A DNA stretch of 64,000 nucleotides from RHKX01 sp963839535 (GTDB taxonomy: Bacteria; Actinomycetota; Thermoleophilia; Solirubrobacterales; 70-9): contig CAWIVF010000006.1 of assembly GCA_963839535.1 (NCBI GenBank), positions 310,001 to 374,000 of the forward strand, in the 5' to 3' direction. The position numbers and the translations under genes are program-made. Below are positions 9,108 to 18,300 of the stretch, in pieces. A model generated the notes under the pieces. It was given only the letters and a program-made list of their open reading frames with translations. It was not told the DNA's origin and searched no databases. Position 1 is the first letter of the stretch. Every line of letters begins with the position of its first letter.

Positions 9108-9537
9108 GTGGATCGGGGGAGGCCCGGCATTGATCGATTTCTCGCTACGGCGGCGGCCGTAGCGGCGCTCGCCGGCGGGCTGGGCGCCTGCGGAGGAGAG
9201 AGCGAGGAGACCGAGGGGACCGACATCACGGGCGAGTTGCGGAGCTGCCTCGAGGACGAGGGCCTGCTCGTCGCCGTGAGGGACGTCAACGAGCTCGAGC
9301 CGAAGGAGGTCGCCGCCGGAGCCGAGGCCAGGGTCACGACGACCAACCCGGACGACGACACGTCACTCGGCGACATCCTCGTCTTCGAGGCGACCGAGGA
9401 CGCGGAGGCCTGGCAGGCAGAAGCAGGAGGCGGACTACCTGTTCCTCACCGAGGTCCACGGCCGCATGGTCCTGACCACCTTCGAGGACGACACTGCCCG
9501 GGAGGCCCTGACCGACTGCGCGGAGGCCTCGGCCTAG
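9108..9537 (+). CDS. Small secreted lipoprotein, frameshifted
   Basis: About 143 residues: a basic start, a hydrophobic Ala-rich stretch and the lipobox LGAC near residue 28, followed by an acidic linker (GGESEETEGTD). One extra base near 9418 shifts the frame; repaired, the end reads KQEADYLFLTEVHGRMVLTT then a stop at 9537. Expected to be lipid-anchored on the outer face of the membrane. No recognised domain; function unknown. The GTG start follows a TACGTT box by 6 nt. Confidence 0.65.
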
Positions 9538-9557
9538 CGGCCCTCCCCCGCCGGAGA

Positions 9558-11099
9558 TCAGGCGACGGCCACCGCGCCACCGCGCCGCGGATCGCCGCCG
9601 CCGCTGAGCACACCGTCACGGCGGCCCACCGCGTGGACCCCGCCGAAGAACAGGTTGCTCCGCGGCCAGCGGATCACCCGATAGCCGCGCTCCTCGAGTC
9701 TCTTCAGGCCGGCCTCGTCGATTCCCGGCTCAGCGTGCACCTCGCCGGCCTCGAAGTGGAGGCGCGGCGCCGCCACCGCCTCCTGCACACCGAGGCCGTC
9801 GACGAGGCAACGCACGATCGTCTGGGTGATCGCCGAGCGGATGCGATTCGAGCCGCCGCTGCCGAGGCCGAGCTCCAGCTCGCCGTCGCGAAGCACGACG
9901 GTCGGCGACATCATCGAGGGCATCCGCTCGCCCGCCGGCGTGGCGTGGAACCCGAAGGGATTGAGGTCGGCCTCGCCCAGCATGTTGTTGACCTGGATGC
10001 CGGTGTCGCCCGCGAAGACCCCTGAGCCGCTTCCGTTCGAGCAGGTGACGGTGGCGCAGCCCCCCTCCGCGTCGATCGCGGTGATGTGGGTCGTCGAGCC
10101 GAGGCGGTCGCCGGGGTCGGGGCCCTCCCCCGCCCTGCCCGCCAGACAACGCTCGGCCGCCGTGTCGATCGCATCCGCCGTGAGGAACTCGCCGAGGAAA
10201 CCCTCCGCGTAGAGGCCGGCGAGGAACTCCCGCGTGCGGGCGCCCTGCGCCTGCTCCATGACCGCCACGAGCGACTCGGGATCATTCCCTCCGAGCCGGT
10301 CGAGGAGCTCGAGCGCGAAGGCGATCAGGATGCCGCCCGAGGAGGGCGGCGGGTTGGTCAGGATCTCCCGGCCTCGGTACTCGGCGCGGGCGGGGACGCG
10401 GGCGATGGTCTCGTAATTCGCGAGGTCCGCGGCGCCGAGGTAGCCGCCGCCGTCCTGAACCGAGGCGCAGATCGCCGCCGCGAGGTCGCCACGGTAGAAC
10501 GGCTCGGGACCCTCCGCGCCGAACCGCTCGAGCGTCTCGGCGAGCGGGCCGAAGCTGATCCGCTCGCCCTCCCGCAGCGGCCTGCCCGCGGGGGCGTAGA
10601 TCGCGGCTCCGGCGGGCTCCCGGGTGAGGATCGGCGCCAGGATCTCGATCAGGTAGGCCTGCTGGCGAGTCACCGCGAGCCCGTCGCGGGCGAGCTTCAC
10701 GCCCGGCTTGACCAGCTCGGCCAACGGCATCGAGCCGAAGCGCTCCGCGGCGGCGGCGAGGCCGCTCGGCACGCCGGGAACGCCGCAGGAGGCGGCGCCC
10801 ACGTTGAACACCTGGCCGACGTCGCCGAAGTGGATCTCGACCGGAACGAGCTCCGCGCTGCGTGTCTCGCCGCCGAGCCCGGGCGCGGCGACGAAGAAGT
10901 CGAGGAGGGTCGGCTCGGTCCCCGGTCCGTGGACGAGCAGGTGGCCGCCCGCCCCCAGCCCGGTCAGCGGGCTCTCGGCGCTGACCGATGCCAGCACCGC
11001 CGCGATCGCGGCGTCGACGGCGTTACCGCCCTCGCGGAGGGCCCAGGCGCCGGCCTCGGCGGTGGCCGGGTGGCCCGCGGCGACGGTGCCGCGGCTCAC
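9558..11099 (-). CDS. ggt: Gamma-glutamyltransferase family protein
   Basis: Ntn-hydrolase of 513 residues that cleaves or transfers gamma-glutamyl groups, for example from glutathione or related thiols. Seen: GHPATAEAGAWALREGGNAVDAA at the N-terminus, SCGVPGVPSGL, NPPPSSGGI and the autoprocessing site GSTTHITAID with the nucleophile Thr near residue 336, then SNGSGSGV. No obvious signal peptide, so it may be cytosolic, unlike E. coli Ggt. GTG start at 11099. The downstream side faces the convergent lipoprotein gene. It could also be a cephalosporin-acylase-like paralogue. Confidence 0.9.
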   Translation of the reverse strand: MSRGTVAAGHPATAEAGAWALREGGNAVDAAIAAVLASVSAESPLTGLGAGGHLLVHGPGTEPTLLDFFVAAPGLGGETRSAELVPVEIHFGDVGQVFNVGAASCGVPGVPSGLAAAAERFGSMPLAELVKPGVKLARDGLAVTRQQAYLIEILAPILTREPAGAAIYAPAGRPLREGERISFGPLAETLERFGAEGPEPFYRGDLAAAICASVQDGGGYLGAADLANYETIARVPARAEYRGREILTNPPPSSGGILIAFALELLDRLGGNDPESLVAVMEQAQGARTREFLAGLYAEGFLGEFLTADAIDTAAERCLAGRAGEGPDPGDRLGSTTHITAIDAEGGCATVTCSNGSGSGVFAGDTGIQVNNMLGEADLNPFGFHATPAGERMPSMMSPTVVLRDGELELGLGSGGSNRIRSAITQTIVRCLVDGLGVQEAVAAPRLHFEAGEVHAEPGIDEAGLKRLEERGYRVIRWPRSNLFFGGVHAVGRRDGVLSGGGDPRRGGAVAVA

Positions 11100-11145
11100 G
11101 GGGTCACGGGTCTAGCCGGCCCCCGAAGGGGATGGCCGGTCCATC

Positions 11146-12567
11146 TCAGTTTGGGATGAACTCTGGGACGTCGATGCCGAGGTCGCGGGGGCTGGCCTCG
11201 TAGCCCGGCACCCGGCGTGCGGCCGAGGTCTCCTCGGCGGCACGGCGCGCCGAGGGGCGCGCGGTCGAGCGCTGGACCCCGGTAGAGCTGCCGTCCGCGC
11301 GTCGCCCGCGGCCGTCGAAGCGGGTCGCGATGACCGTGACCCAGATCTGCTCCGTGAGCGTCTCGTCGACGTTGGCGCCGAAGATGATGTGCGCCTCCGG
11401 GTGGGCCGCCTCCTGGATCACGCGGGCCGCCTCGGAGATCTCGACGAGCGAGAGGTCACTGCCGCCGGTGATCGAGAGCAGGATCGAGCGCGCGCCCTCG
11501 ATCGACGTCTCGAGCAGCGGCGAGGAGATCGCGTGCTGGGAGGCGAGCGAGCCACGGGCGTCGCCCGTGCCCATCCCGATCCCGAGCAGCGCCGGGCCGG
11601 CATCCCTCATCGTCGTCCGCACGTCGGCGAAGTCGAGGTTGATCAGCGCCGGCAGCGTGATCAGGTCGGAGATGCCCTGGACGCCCTGGCGCAGGACGTC
11701 GTCGGCGACGCGGAACGCCTCGACCATCGACGTGTTGCGCTCGAGCACCGAGAGCAGCCTGTCGTTGGGGACGACGATCAGCGTGTCGACCTCGCCGGCG
11801 AGCGCCTCGATGCCCTTCTCGGCCTGCTTGGCGCGACGGGTGCCCTCGAAGCCGAACGGGCGGGTGACGATCCCGACGGTGAGCGCGCCCACGTCACGGG
11901 CGAGCCGCGCGATCACGGGAGCCGCGCCGGTCCCGGTGCCGCCACCGGCGCCGGCCGCGACGAAGACCATGTCGGAGCCCTTGAGCATCCGCTTGATCCG
12001 GTCCTGCTCCTCGAAGGCGGCGCGGTAGCCGAGCTCCGGGTCGGAGCCGGAGCCGAGGCCGCGGGTGACGCCACCGCCGATGTGGACGGTGAGGTCGGCG
12101 GCGCTCTGCTGGAGCGACTGCAGGTCGGTGTTGACGGCCATGAACTCGACGCCGCCGATGCCGGCCTCGACCATGCGGTTGACGGCGTTGACGCCACCGC
12201 CACCGACGCCGATCACGCGGATCACCGGGTCGTTGACCACGGGCGGAGCCGTGGCCGAGGTGCGGGATCCCTCGCTGCGGCCGTAGGCCGGCTCGCGGTC
12301 GGACTCCTCGCTGTTGAAGACGTCCCTCAGCCGGTCCTTGACCGGACGGGAGGGCCCGGGCGTGGGCTCCTCGTAACGGGGGGCGGGCGGCTCGGGCGCC
12401 GGCGCGCGAGGCGGCTCGGGCGGAGGCGGCGGCGGGGCCGACTCCGGATCGCGGCGGCGCGGCTCCGGGCGGGCGGGCGGCTCGGGTGGATCGTCCGGGG
12501 CCTCGGTGGAACGGAACAGATCGGCGAGGGGGCCCTCGCGCATGCTCGCCCGCTTAGGTCGTGCCAT
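11146..12567 (-). CDS. ftsZ: FtsZ cell-division GTPase with long Pro-rich N-terminal arm
   Basis: Tubulin-like GTPase of 473 residues that polymerises at the division site. The core starts only near residue 112 (VIRVIGVGGGGVNAVNRM), with the GTP loop AGGGTGTGAAP at 207-217 and the catalytic T7 loop NLDFADV at 310-316, so it should be active. The C-terminal tail ends DLGIDVPEFIPN, like the conserved FtsZ tail peptide. The first 110 residues are Pro/Arg/Glu-rich and contain two similar short helices, GPLADLFRST and DRLRDVFNSE. Its start overlaps the end of parA by 14 nt. No murein or dcw genes are nearby. Confidence 0.93.
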   Translation of the reverse strand: MARPKRASMREGPLADLFRSTEAPDDPPEPPARPEPRRRDPESAPPPPPPEPPRAPAPEPPAPRYEEPTPGPSRPVKDRLRDVFNSEESDREPAYGRSEGSRTSATAPPVVNDPVIRVIGVGGGGVNAVNRMVEAGIGGVEFMAVNTDLQSLQQSAADLTVHIGGGVTRGLGSGSDPELGYRAAFEEQDRIKRMLKGSDMVFVAAGAGGGTGTGAAPVIARLARDVGALTVGIVTRPFGFEGTRRAKQAEKGIEALAGEVDTLIVVPNDRLLSVLERNTSMVEAFRVADDVLRQGVQGISDLITLPALINLDFADVRTTMRDAGPALLGIGMGTGDARGSLASQHAISSPLLETSIEGARSILLSITGGSDLSLVEISEAARVIQEAAHPEAHIIFGANVDETLTEQIWVTVIATRFDGRGRRADGSSTGVQRSTARPSARRAAEETSAARRVPGYEASPRDLGIDVPEFIPN

Positions 12568-13878
12568 GGGTCAGGACCTCCTCCGCTAGATCTCGATAGC
12601 ACTGCGCCGCGTTGCTGCGCGGATCGTACTTGAGGACGGAGCTGCCCTTGACCGGTGCCTCGGCGAACTTGATCGCCTTCTTGATCCGTGACTTGAAGAC
12701 CAGCTCGCCGAAGTTCTCCTCGAGGATCTCCACCGCCTCCTTGGCGTGGATGGTCCTCGTGTCGAGCATCGTCGGCAGGATGCCTTCGATCTGGACGTCC
12801 GGATTGAGGTTCTCGCGAATCATCTCGAGCGTGTTCTGGAGCTGCACCAACCCCCTCATCGAGAGATATTCGCACTGGACGGGGACGATCACCTTGTCGG
12901 CCGCGGTCAGCGCGTTGATCGTCAGCAGCCCGAGGCTCGGCGGAGTGTCGATGCAGATGAAGTCGTAGTCGTCGGCGACCTGCGCCAGCGCCTTCTGCAG
13001 CGACCGCTCACGGCCGATCTGCGTGCTCATCGCGATCTCTGCTCCGGCGAGGTCGATCGAGGAGACCGCGATGTCGATCTCGCGGCGCTGGATGATCTCG
13101 CGGATCGGCATCTTCTCGACGAGCACGTGGTAGAGGCTCTTCTCCACCGTGTCGGGATCGATGCCCTGGCTCATCGTCAGATTGCCCTGGGGGTCCAGGT
13201 CGACGCAGAGGACGCGGTGACCTGACTCCGACAGCGCGACGGCCAGGTTGAGGGTGGTGGTCGTCTTCGCGACGCCGCCCTTCTGGTTGGCCAGCGCGAA
13301 GATCTTCACGTGCCGCTCCGAGGCCGGCTCGACCGGCGCGGGCGCGAAGGGATGCTTGCGCTTCATCGTCGGCGCCATCGCGGCGTCGGCCGAGATCCGG
13401 CTGTCCTCGTCGGAGTCGCCCATGCCGGCGGTGACCGCACGACGCAGGTCGTCCTTCTCGAGCGTCCCCGACTCATCCTCGGCGGCAACCGAGGCGGCCG
13501 GCGGCGTCGCCGGCTTCGCCGGCGCCTCGAAGATCGAGTCGAGCTCGGTCAGCTCCTCCATGACGGAGGGAGCGGGCGCCGCGGGAGCAGGTGCCGCGGG
13601 GGCGGCCTCCGGCGGCGGGGTGACGGCTGCGGGGGGCGGTGTGGCGGGAGCCGGCGTGACCGGCTCCGGCGCGCGGCCGGTTCCTCCCAGCTCAGGGCCG
13701 GATCCGGCTGGACCGGGTCGGCCGGGCGGCCGGGCTGGCGCTCGGGGTCGAAGCCCCACGCCTCCGACGCGGGCGCCGAGGTGCCCTCCGGCTCGTGGTT
13801 CTGCGCCTGGGGGGAGTCCTTCCCATCGTGACGCCCATCCGAAGTCTTCTTGTTGAACAAGCCCATCTCGACGGCCAT
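12554..13878 (-). CDS. parA: ParA-family ATPase with Pro/Ala-rich N-terminal extension, frameshifted
   Basis: Deviant Walker-A ATPase of the ParA/Soj/MinD group: NQKGGVAKTTTTLNLAVAL near residue 190, IDTPPSLGLLTINAL, and PVQCEYLSMRGLVQL. Such proteins position DNA or division machinery. The N-terminal 180 residues are disordered-looking, starting MGLFNKKTSDG and running through PTPAPA-type repeats; one indel near 13684 breaks it. Two start codons are possible, ATG 13878 or ATG 13866. It overlaps ftsZ by 14 nt and no parB is visible, which argues for a role tied to FtsZ rather than chromosome segregation. It is divergent from the ArsA-like genes by 50 nt. Confidence 0.88.
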
Positions 13879-13928
13879 ATTCGGTCGCGGCCGGCGGTTT
13901 CCTCCCAGACCATGCGGGATCTTGCTGC

Positions 13929-14895
13929 ATGGCGTCGAACGGGCACGCGTCTTGCAGTTGCGAGAATGCCGCGATCGCCGACCCCCTCGACAAGCGGCTG
14001 GCCTTCGTGACGGGGAAGGGCGGGGTCGGCAAGACGACCGTCGCCTACGCCCTCGGCCTCGCCGCCGCTGCCTCCGGCCGGAGCGCGATCGTCTGCGAGA
14101 TCGCGGCGCAGGAGCGCGGCTCGCGGATGTTCGGCCGGCCGCCGGTCGGGTTCAACGAGGTCGAGATGAGCGAGGGCCTGTGGGCGATCTCGATCGACCC
14201 CGACGACGCAATCCGCGAGTACCTCGAGGTCCAGCTGCCGGTCCGTGCGATGGGCCAGCTTCTGCACCGCAGCCGGCTCTTCAGCTATCTCGCGGCGGCG
14301 ACGCCGGGCCTCGCCGAGATGGTGACCGTCGGCAAGGTCTGGGAGCTCGCGCTGAACAAGCGCAAGTCGCCCGACGCGCCGCGCACCTACGACCTCGTGA
14401 TCGTCGACGCGCCGGCGACCGGGCACGGCGTGGGCTTCCTGCAGACGCCCGGCAACTTCGCCGAGATCGCGCGGGTCGGGCCGCTCGCCAACCAGGCGGG
14501 GCGAATCGAGGCGACGCTCTCCGACCGGGACCAGACCGGCGTCGTGATCGTGACGAGCCCGGAGGAGATGGCCGTCAACGAGTCCGTCGGGCTGGAGGCG
14601 GCGCTGACCGAGGCGGGGGACTTCGAGGTCGACCGGATCTACGCCAACGCCGTCTACCCGCGCCGCTTCGACGCGGCCGAGCTGACCGAGCTCGAGACGC
14701 TGGCGGCCGGACCCGATTCGGAGGCGAAGCCGGCGATCGAGTCCGCGGTCGCGGAGATGGGCCGCGCCACTGGCCCAGGCCGAGCAGATCGAGAGCCTGC
14801 GGGAGCGCACGCAGGCGCCGGTATCGGAGCTGCCGTTCCTCTTCGCCGAGACCATCGGCCAGGAGGAGCTCGCTCGGCTCGCGGAGGCAGATCGC
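13929..14895 (+). CDS. ArsA/Get3-like ATPase, first half of a tandem pair, frameshifted
   Basis: P-loop ATPase with Walker A VTGKGGVGKTTVA near residue 30, switch and signature region VIVDAPATGHGVGFLQTP, and KVWELALNKRK. Similar paired ATPases in mycobacteria (Rv3679/Rv3680) act as a heterodimer. One extra C near 14765 breaks the frame; repaired, the C-terminus runs LAQAEQIESLRERTQ to ELPFLFAETIGQEELARLAEAD and, with no stop, straight into the Met of the next domain. So it is either a single two-domain protein or has a further indel at the junction. Start ATG 13929. An N-terminal CSC is present; the arsenite-binding cysteines of true ArsA are not evident. Confidence 0.82.
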
Positions 14896-16029
14896 ATGAG
14901 CGGCGGCGTCGACGAGATCCTCGGCGGCCGGGCGGTCTGCATCTGCGTCGGCTCCGGCGGCGTCGGCAAGACGACCACGTCAGCCGCGGTGGCCGCCGGG
15001 ATGGCCGCGCGCGGGCTCAAGGTGGCCGTGCTGACGATCGACCCGGCCAAGCGCCTCGCCGACTCGCTCGGCCTCGACGAGCTCGGCAACACCGCCCGCC
15101 GGGTCGATCCCGCCCTGTTCGCCGCGGCGGGGGCCGATCCGGGCGAGGGCGAGCTCTGGGCGATGATGCTCGACGCGAAGGCGACGTTCGACGCGGTCGT
15201 CGCCCGCCACGCCCCGGACGAGGCCGCCCGCGAGCGGATCCTCGGCAACCGGATCTACCGGCAGATCTCCGGCGCGCTCGCCGGCTCGCAGGAGTACATG
15301 GCGATGGAGAAGCTCTACGAGCTGCACGAGAGCGGCGACTACGACCTGCTCGTCCTCGACACGCCGCCGTCGCGCAACGCGCTCGACTTCCTCGACGCGC
15401 CAAGGCGGCTGGTCCAGTTCATCGAGGGAAGATCCATGCGGCTGTTCCTGCGGCCGACGGGAATCGGGGCCCGGGTGGCGGGGCGGGGCGCATCCGTGGT
15501 CTCGTCGATCCTCCGCCGCCTGACCGGGATCGACCTGCTCGAGGACCTGGCCGAGTTCTTCGCGGCCACCGGCGGGATGATCGGCGGTTTCCGCGAGCGG
15601 GCGGAACGCGTCAACGAGCTGCTCGCCGACGAGCGCACCACGTTCCTGATCGTCTGCGGGCCGGCCGGCGAGCCGATCGAGGAGGCCGTCTACCTACGGG
15701 AGAAGCTCGCCGAGACGGACCTCCCGTTCGGCGGGATCGTCGTCAACCGGGTGCACGAGGGAGGCGCCGACGGCGACGTCGCCGAGAGCGTCGTCCGTGC
15801 CGCGATCCCCGACGAGGACCTCGCCGCACGGGTGCTCGCCAGCGCGCGCGATCGCGGGACGCTGGTCAGGCGCGACGCAGCCAACATCGAGCGGCTCGCC
15901 GAACGCGTCGGGACGGGTCCGCTGATCCGCGTGCCCGAGCTGAGCGAGGAGGTCAACGACCTCGCCGGCCTGCTCGGCCTTGCTCCCTGGCTGTTCGGCG
16001 CCGAAACGCCCCGCCAGTTGTCTAGCTAG
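14896..16029 (+). CDS. ArsA/Get3-like ATPase, second half of the pair
   Basis: Second P-loop ATPase of 377 residues: CVGSGGVGKTTTSAAVAAG, LTIDPAKRLADSLG, and the DTPPSRNALDFLDAP signature that replaces the DTAPTGHTLR of ArsA/Get3. Later SMRLFLRPTG and PFGGIVVNRVHEG fit the family. The ATG at 14896 makes an ATGA with a stop in another frame, the usual coupling, but the current upstream frame reads into it. By analogy with Rv3679/Rv3680 it probably forms a heterodimer with the first half; client is unknown. Its stop overlaps the stop of the convergent orphan gene. Confidence 0.85.
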   Translation: MSGGVDEILGGRAVCICVGSGGVGKTTTSAAVAAGMAARGLKVAVLTIDPAKRLADSLGLDELGNTARRVDPALFAAAGADPGEGELWAMMLDAKATFDAVVARHAPDEAARERILGNRIYRQISGALAGSQEYMAMEKLYELHESGDYDLLVLDTPPSRNALDFLDAPRRLVQFIEGRSMRLFLRPTGIGARVAGRGASVVSSILRRLTGIDLLEDLAEFFAATGGMIGGFRERAERVNELLADERTTFLIVCGPAGEPIEEAVYLREKLAETDLPFGGIVVNRVHEGGADGDVAESVVRAAIPDEDLAARVLASARDRGTLVRRDAANIERLAERVGTGPLIRVPELSEEVNDLAGLLGLAPWLFGAETPRQLSS

Positions 16030-17765
16030 CTCGCCGCGACGCGGCGCGGGGAGCGGCCGCCGACGGCCCAGTTCGTCTCGGTGCGGGGGAAGAGGTACTC
16101 CACCCGTTCCTTGACCTCCTCGCGGTCCATCGGGGGCCGCGAGAGCTCGCTCAGGTGATTCGAGCGCGCCGGGAAGTCCATCGTCGCCTCGCCGGGAACC
16201 TCCTCGAGCCAGTCGCCGCGTGGCGGCTTGGCCTCGGCCAGGGGCTCGCGCTCGGGGGCGGGCGCAGGCTCGTCTTCAGCGATCTCGTCCACGAACGCGA
16301 AGGGGCGGGTGGGGGCCAGCTCGGCCTCCTCCTCGGCCGAAAGCGGCTCCTCCTCGGCCACGGGCTCGAACTCGGCGCCGCGCGACACGAGGATCCGGTC
16401 GGGATCGGGCACGTCGAAGCGCTCATCCATCATGAGCTCGTCGCGGAGGGTCTCCACCGGCTCCATCTCCCACTCGGTCGTGGCGCCGCGCTCGGCCGCC
16501 GCGCCCTCGCCGAAGGCGAGGCCGTCGGCCAGCAGCATCTCGTCGGCGGCGGCTCGCAGGTCGCTGCCGAGCTCGCCGGCAACGCCCCGGCGCAGAACGG
16601 TCCGCAGCAGCTCCTCGATCTCGGAGGCGATCTCGGACGGCCCGGCTGAGCCGTCGCCGCGCGAGGGCTCGCCGCTCCAGAGCTCGCGCTCGAGCGCGAT
16701 CGCCTGCTCGACGACGTGCTTGGCGCCGGTGCGGTGCTGAGCGTCCTGGGTCAGGGCGGCCACGCGCATCGGCAGGCCGACTCCGGCGGGTCCCTCGCCC
16801 TCCAGCAGGAAGCGGAGCGCCAGCAGGTGGTCGTTGAGCGCGTCGATCGCGCCGCGGCGGTCGAGGCCGGCCTCGAACCGGAGCAGGGCGCGGCGCAGGC
16901 GGCCGAGACGGCGGGGGTGCACGCTGACGGTGCGGGCCAGCTCGGGAAGCTCGATCAGGTCCTGCTCGGTCAGGCGGTAGCCGCCCGGCCGGGGACGCCC
17001 GGAGCCGGTCGCGATCCGGCGCCAGCGGTCGCCGGCGACGCGGACCCAGCCGTGAGGCGCAAGGCCGACCCCGCCCGACTTGTGCAGGCGCAGGGTGGTG
17101 ACGACGCGCTCGAAGGTCCGCGCGACGCGCTCGCCGGCTCCGCCGAGGCCGCCGTCGGCATCGAGCGAGACGCGAGCGCTGATCAGGAAGGTGGGCTCCC
17201 AGGCGGCGCCGCTGGGGCGCTCGCCGCGAGCGGCATCGGCGGGGACGTCGACCGCGTCGGCGCGCACGATCGAGGCGCCGCTCAGATCCAGGCGGGTGGC
17301 CGGCATCTGGAAGCCGATCAGCGGCACGATCGCCTCGACCTCTCCGGCCTCCGGCTCCGCGCAGTCCTCGATCTCGGCGATCGTGGCCGAGAAGCGGTCC
17401 TCGTCGAGCTCGAATCCGGCGCATCCGTCCCAGAGGCGCGCCAGGAAGTAGGTGACCGCGAGGGTGGCCCGCTCGGCGGGGTCGGTCGGGGGCGTGATCC
17501 CGGCCTCCTCGAGGTAGACGCCGGCGAGCTCGGAGCGGAGCATCGTCTCGCGCGCCTCGCGGAAGCTCGAGAGCTCGCGCAGCTCGGTCGCGTTGTCGCG
17601 CACGAATCGCGCGGTCAGCGGCTGGTACTGGCAGAGCGCGAAGCCGTCACCCGGCTCACTCAGCTCATACGGGATCTCCTGGCCGGCGTCGACGAGACCG
17701 GTGAGGACCTCGGAGGCGTCGCGGGCAAGGCTCTTCAGGGTGTGACTCAGGTGTAGGTCGCGCAC
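16026..17765 (-). CDS. Large orphan protein, possible HEPN-like C-terminal region
   Basis: 579 residues with no domain I can name surely. The N-terminal 150 residues are helical and include CQYQPLTARFVRDN. The centre (RRLGRLRRALLRFEAGLDRR, then NDHLLALRFLLEGEG and PMRVAAL) resembles Apea/HEPN-like helical domains, and an RTGAKH (R-x4-H) follows near residue 360; this is weak. The C-terminal third is acidic (EEEPLSAEEEAELAP) with a conserved-looking end VEYLFPRTETNWAVGG. GTG start at 17765. Convergent with the ArsA-like gene. No signal peptide or membrane segment, so cytosolic. Confidence 0.55.
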   Translation of the reverse strand: MRDLHLSHTLKSLARDASEVLTGLVDAGQEIPYELSEPGDGFALCQYQPLTARFVRDNATELRELSSFREARETMLRSELAGVYLEEAGITPPTDPAERATLAVTYFLARLWDGCAGFELDEDRFSATIAEIEDCAEPEAGEVEAIVPLIGFQMPATRLDLSGASIVRADAVDVPADAARGERPSGAAWEPTFLISARVSLDADGGLGGAGERVARTFERVVTTLRLHKSGGVGLAPHGWVRVAGDRWRRIATGSGRPRPGGYRLTEQDLIELPELARTVSVHPRRLGRLRRALLRFEAGLDRRGAIDALNDHLLALRFLLEGEGPAGVGLPMRVAALTQDAQHRTGAKHVVEQAIALERELWSGEPSRGDGSAGPSEIASEIEELLRTVLRRGVAGELGSDLRAAADEMLLADGLAFGEGAAAERGATTEWEMEPVETLRDELMMDERFDVPDPDRILVSRGAEFEPVAEEEPLSAEEEAELAPTRPFAFVDEIAEDEPAPAPEREPLAEAKPPRGDWLEEVPGEATMDFPARSNHLSELSRPPMDREEVKERVEYLFPRTETNWAVGGRSPRRVAAS

Positions 17766-17864
17766 GCATCGGGTCTTCGCCCGGCCCGGGGCGCCTCCTT
17801 GACTGCAACTTTCCTTGCGTTTCGGCGATCCCGTCCGAGCGGGTTGCCGAATCGGCGGGGTCGG

Positions 17865-18221
17865 TCAGACGGAGAGGGCCTCGGCCTCGGCCGGGGCTGA
17901 GTCCTCGGAGACGCCGAGCCAGCGCCTGCCGTAGCTGCGCATGTCCTCGATCAGCGGGGACAGGGCCCGCCCCTTCTCGGTCAGCGCGTACTCGACCCGC
18001 GGCGGGACCTCGGGGTAGGTGTGCCGCTCGACGACGCCGCATTCCTCCAGGGCCCGCAGGCGCAGCGAGAGCGTGCGCGGGCTGATCCCCTCCAGCGAGC
18101 GCTCGAGCTCGCAGAAGCGCCGGTTCTGGTCGGCGAGGTCGCGGATGACCAGCAACGTCCACTTGCCCGAGATGATCTCGGCACAGGCGCAGACTGGACA
18201 GTCGGAATCGCTGAGGCTCAT
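17865..18221 (-). CDS. HxlR-family winged-helix regulator
   Basis: 118 residues with the HxlR/DUF24 pattern: CPVCACAEIISGKWTLLVIRDL, FCELERSLEGISPRTLSLRLRAL recognition helix, then the GVVERHTYPEVPPRVEYAL wing. Such factors respond to aldehydes, quinones or other reactive electrophiles, often through a Cys near the N-terminus; here three Cys lie within residues 8-12. A perfect ACTTC-AG-GAAGT palindrome sits upstream next to a -10 box, suggesting self-regulation. No obvious target enzyme is adjacent; the downstream orphan gene 100 nt away on the same strand is possible. Confidence 0.88.
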   Translation of the reverse strand: MSLSDSDCPVCACAEIISGKWTLLVIRDLADQNRRFCELERSLEGISPRTLSLRLRALEECGVVERHTYPEVPPRVEYALTEKGRALSPLIEDMRSYGRRWLGVSEDSAPAEAEALSV

Positions 18222-18267
18222 TCGTGCGGGACCGGAGGCGGCGTCGTTCGCCGCTTCCGACCCACCG

Positions 18268-18290
18268 AGGATAGCAATACTTCAGGAAGT
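18268..18290 (-). promoter_or_regulatory. Promoter and palindromic operator of the HxlR gene
   Basis: On the minus strand a TATCCT -10 box (18268-18273) is preceded by the palindrome ACTTCAGGAAGT (18279-18290). Its placement between -35 and -10 fits repression by the HxlR protein itself. Inferred. Confidence 0.5.
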
Positions 18291-18300
18291 GAAGTGAGGG

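Noticed and set aside
13910..13932. CCATGC-N11-GCATGG as an operator between parA and the ArsA-like gene
   Set aside because: Short half-sites overlapping the ATG, and no regulator nearby; likely chance.
13879..14032. Longer parA start at 14032
   Set aside because: It would run through the divergent ArsA-like gene start in another frame and the added residues look non-coding; MAVEM or MGLFNKK is a better start.
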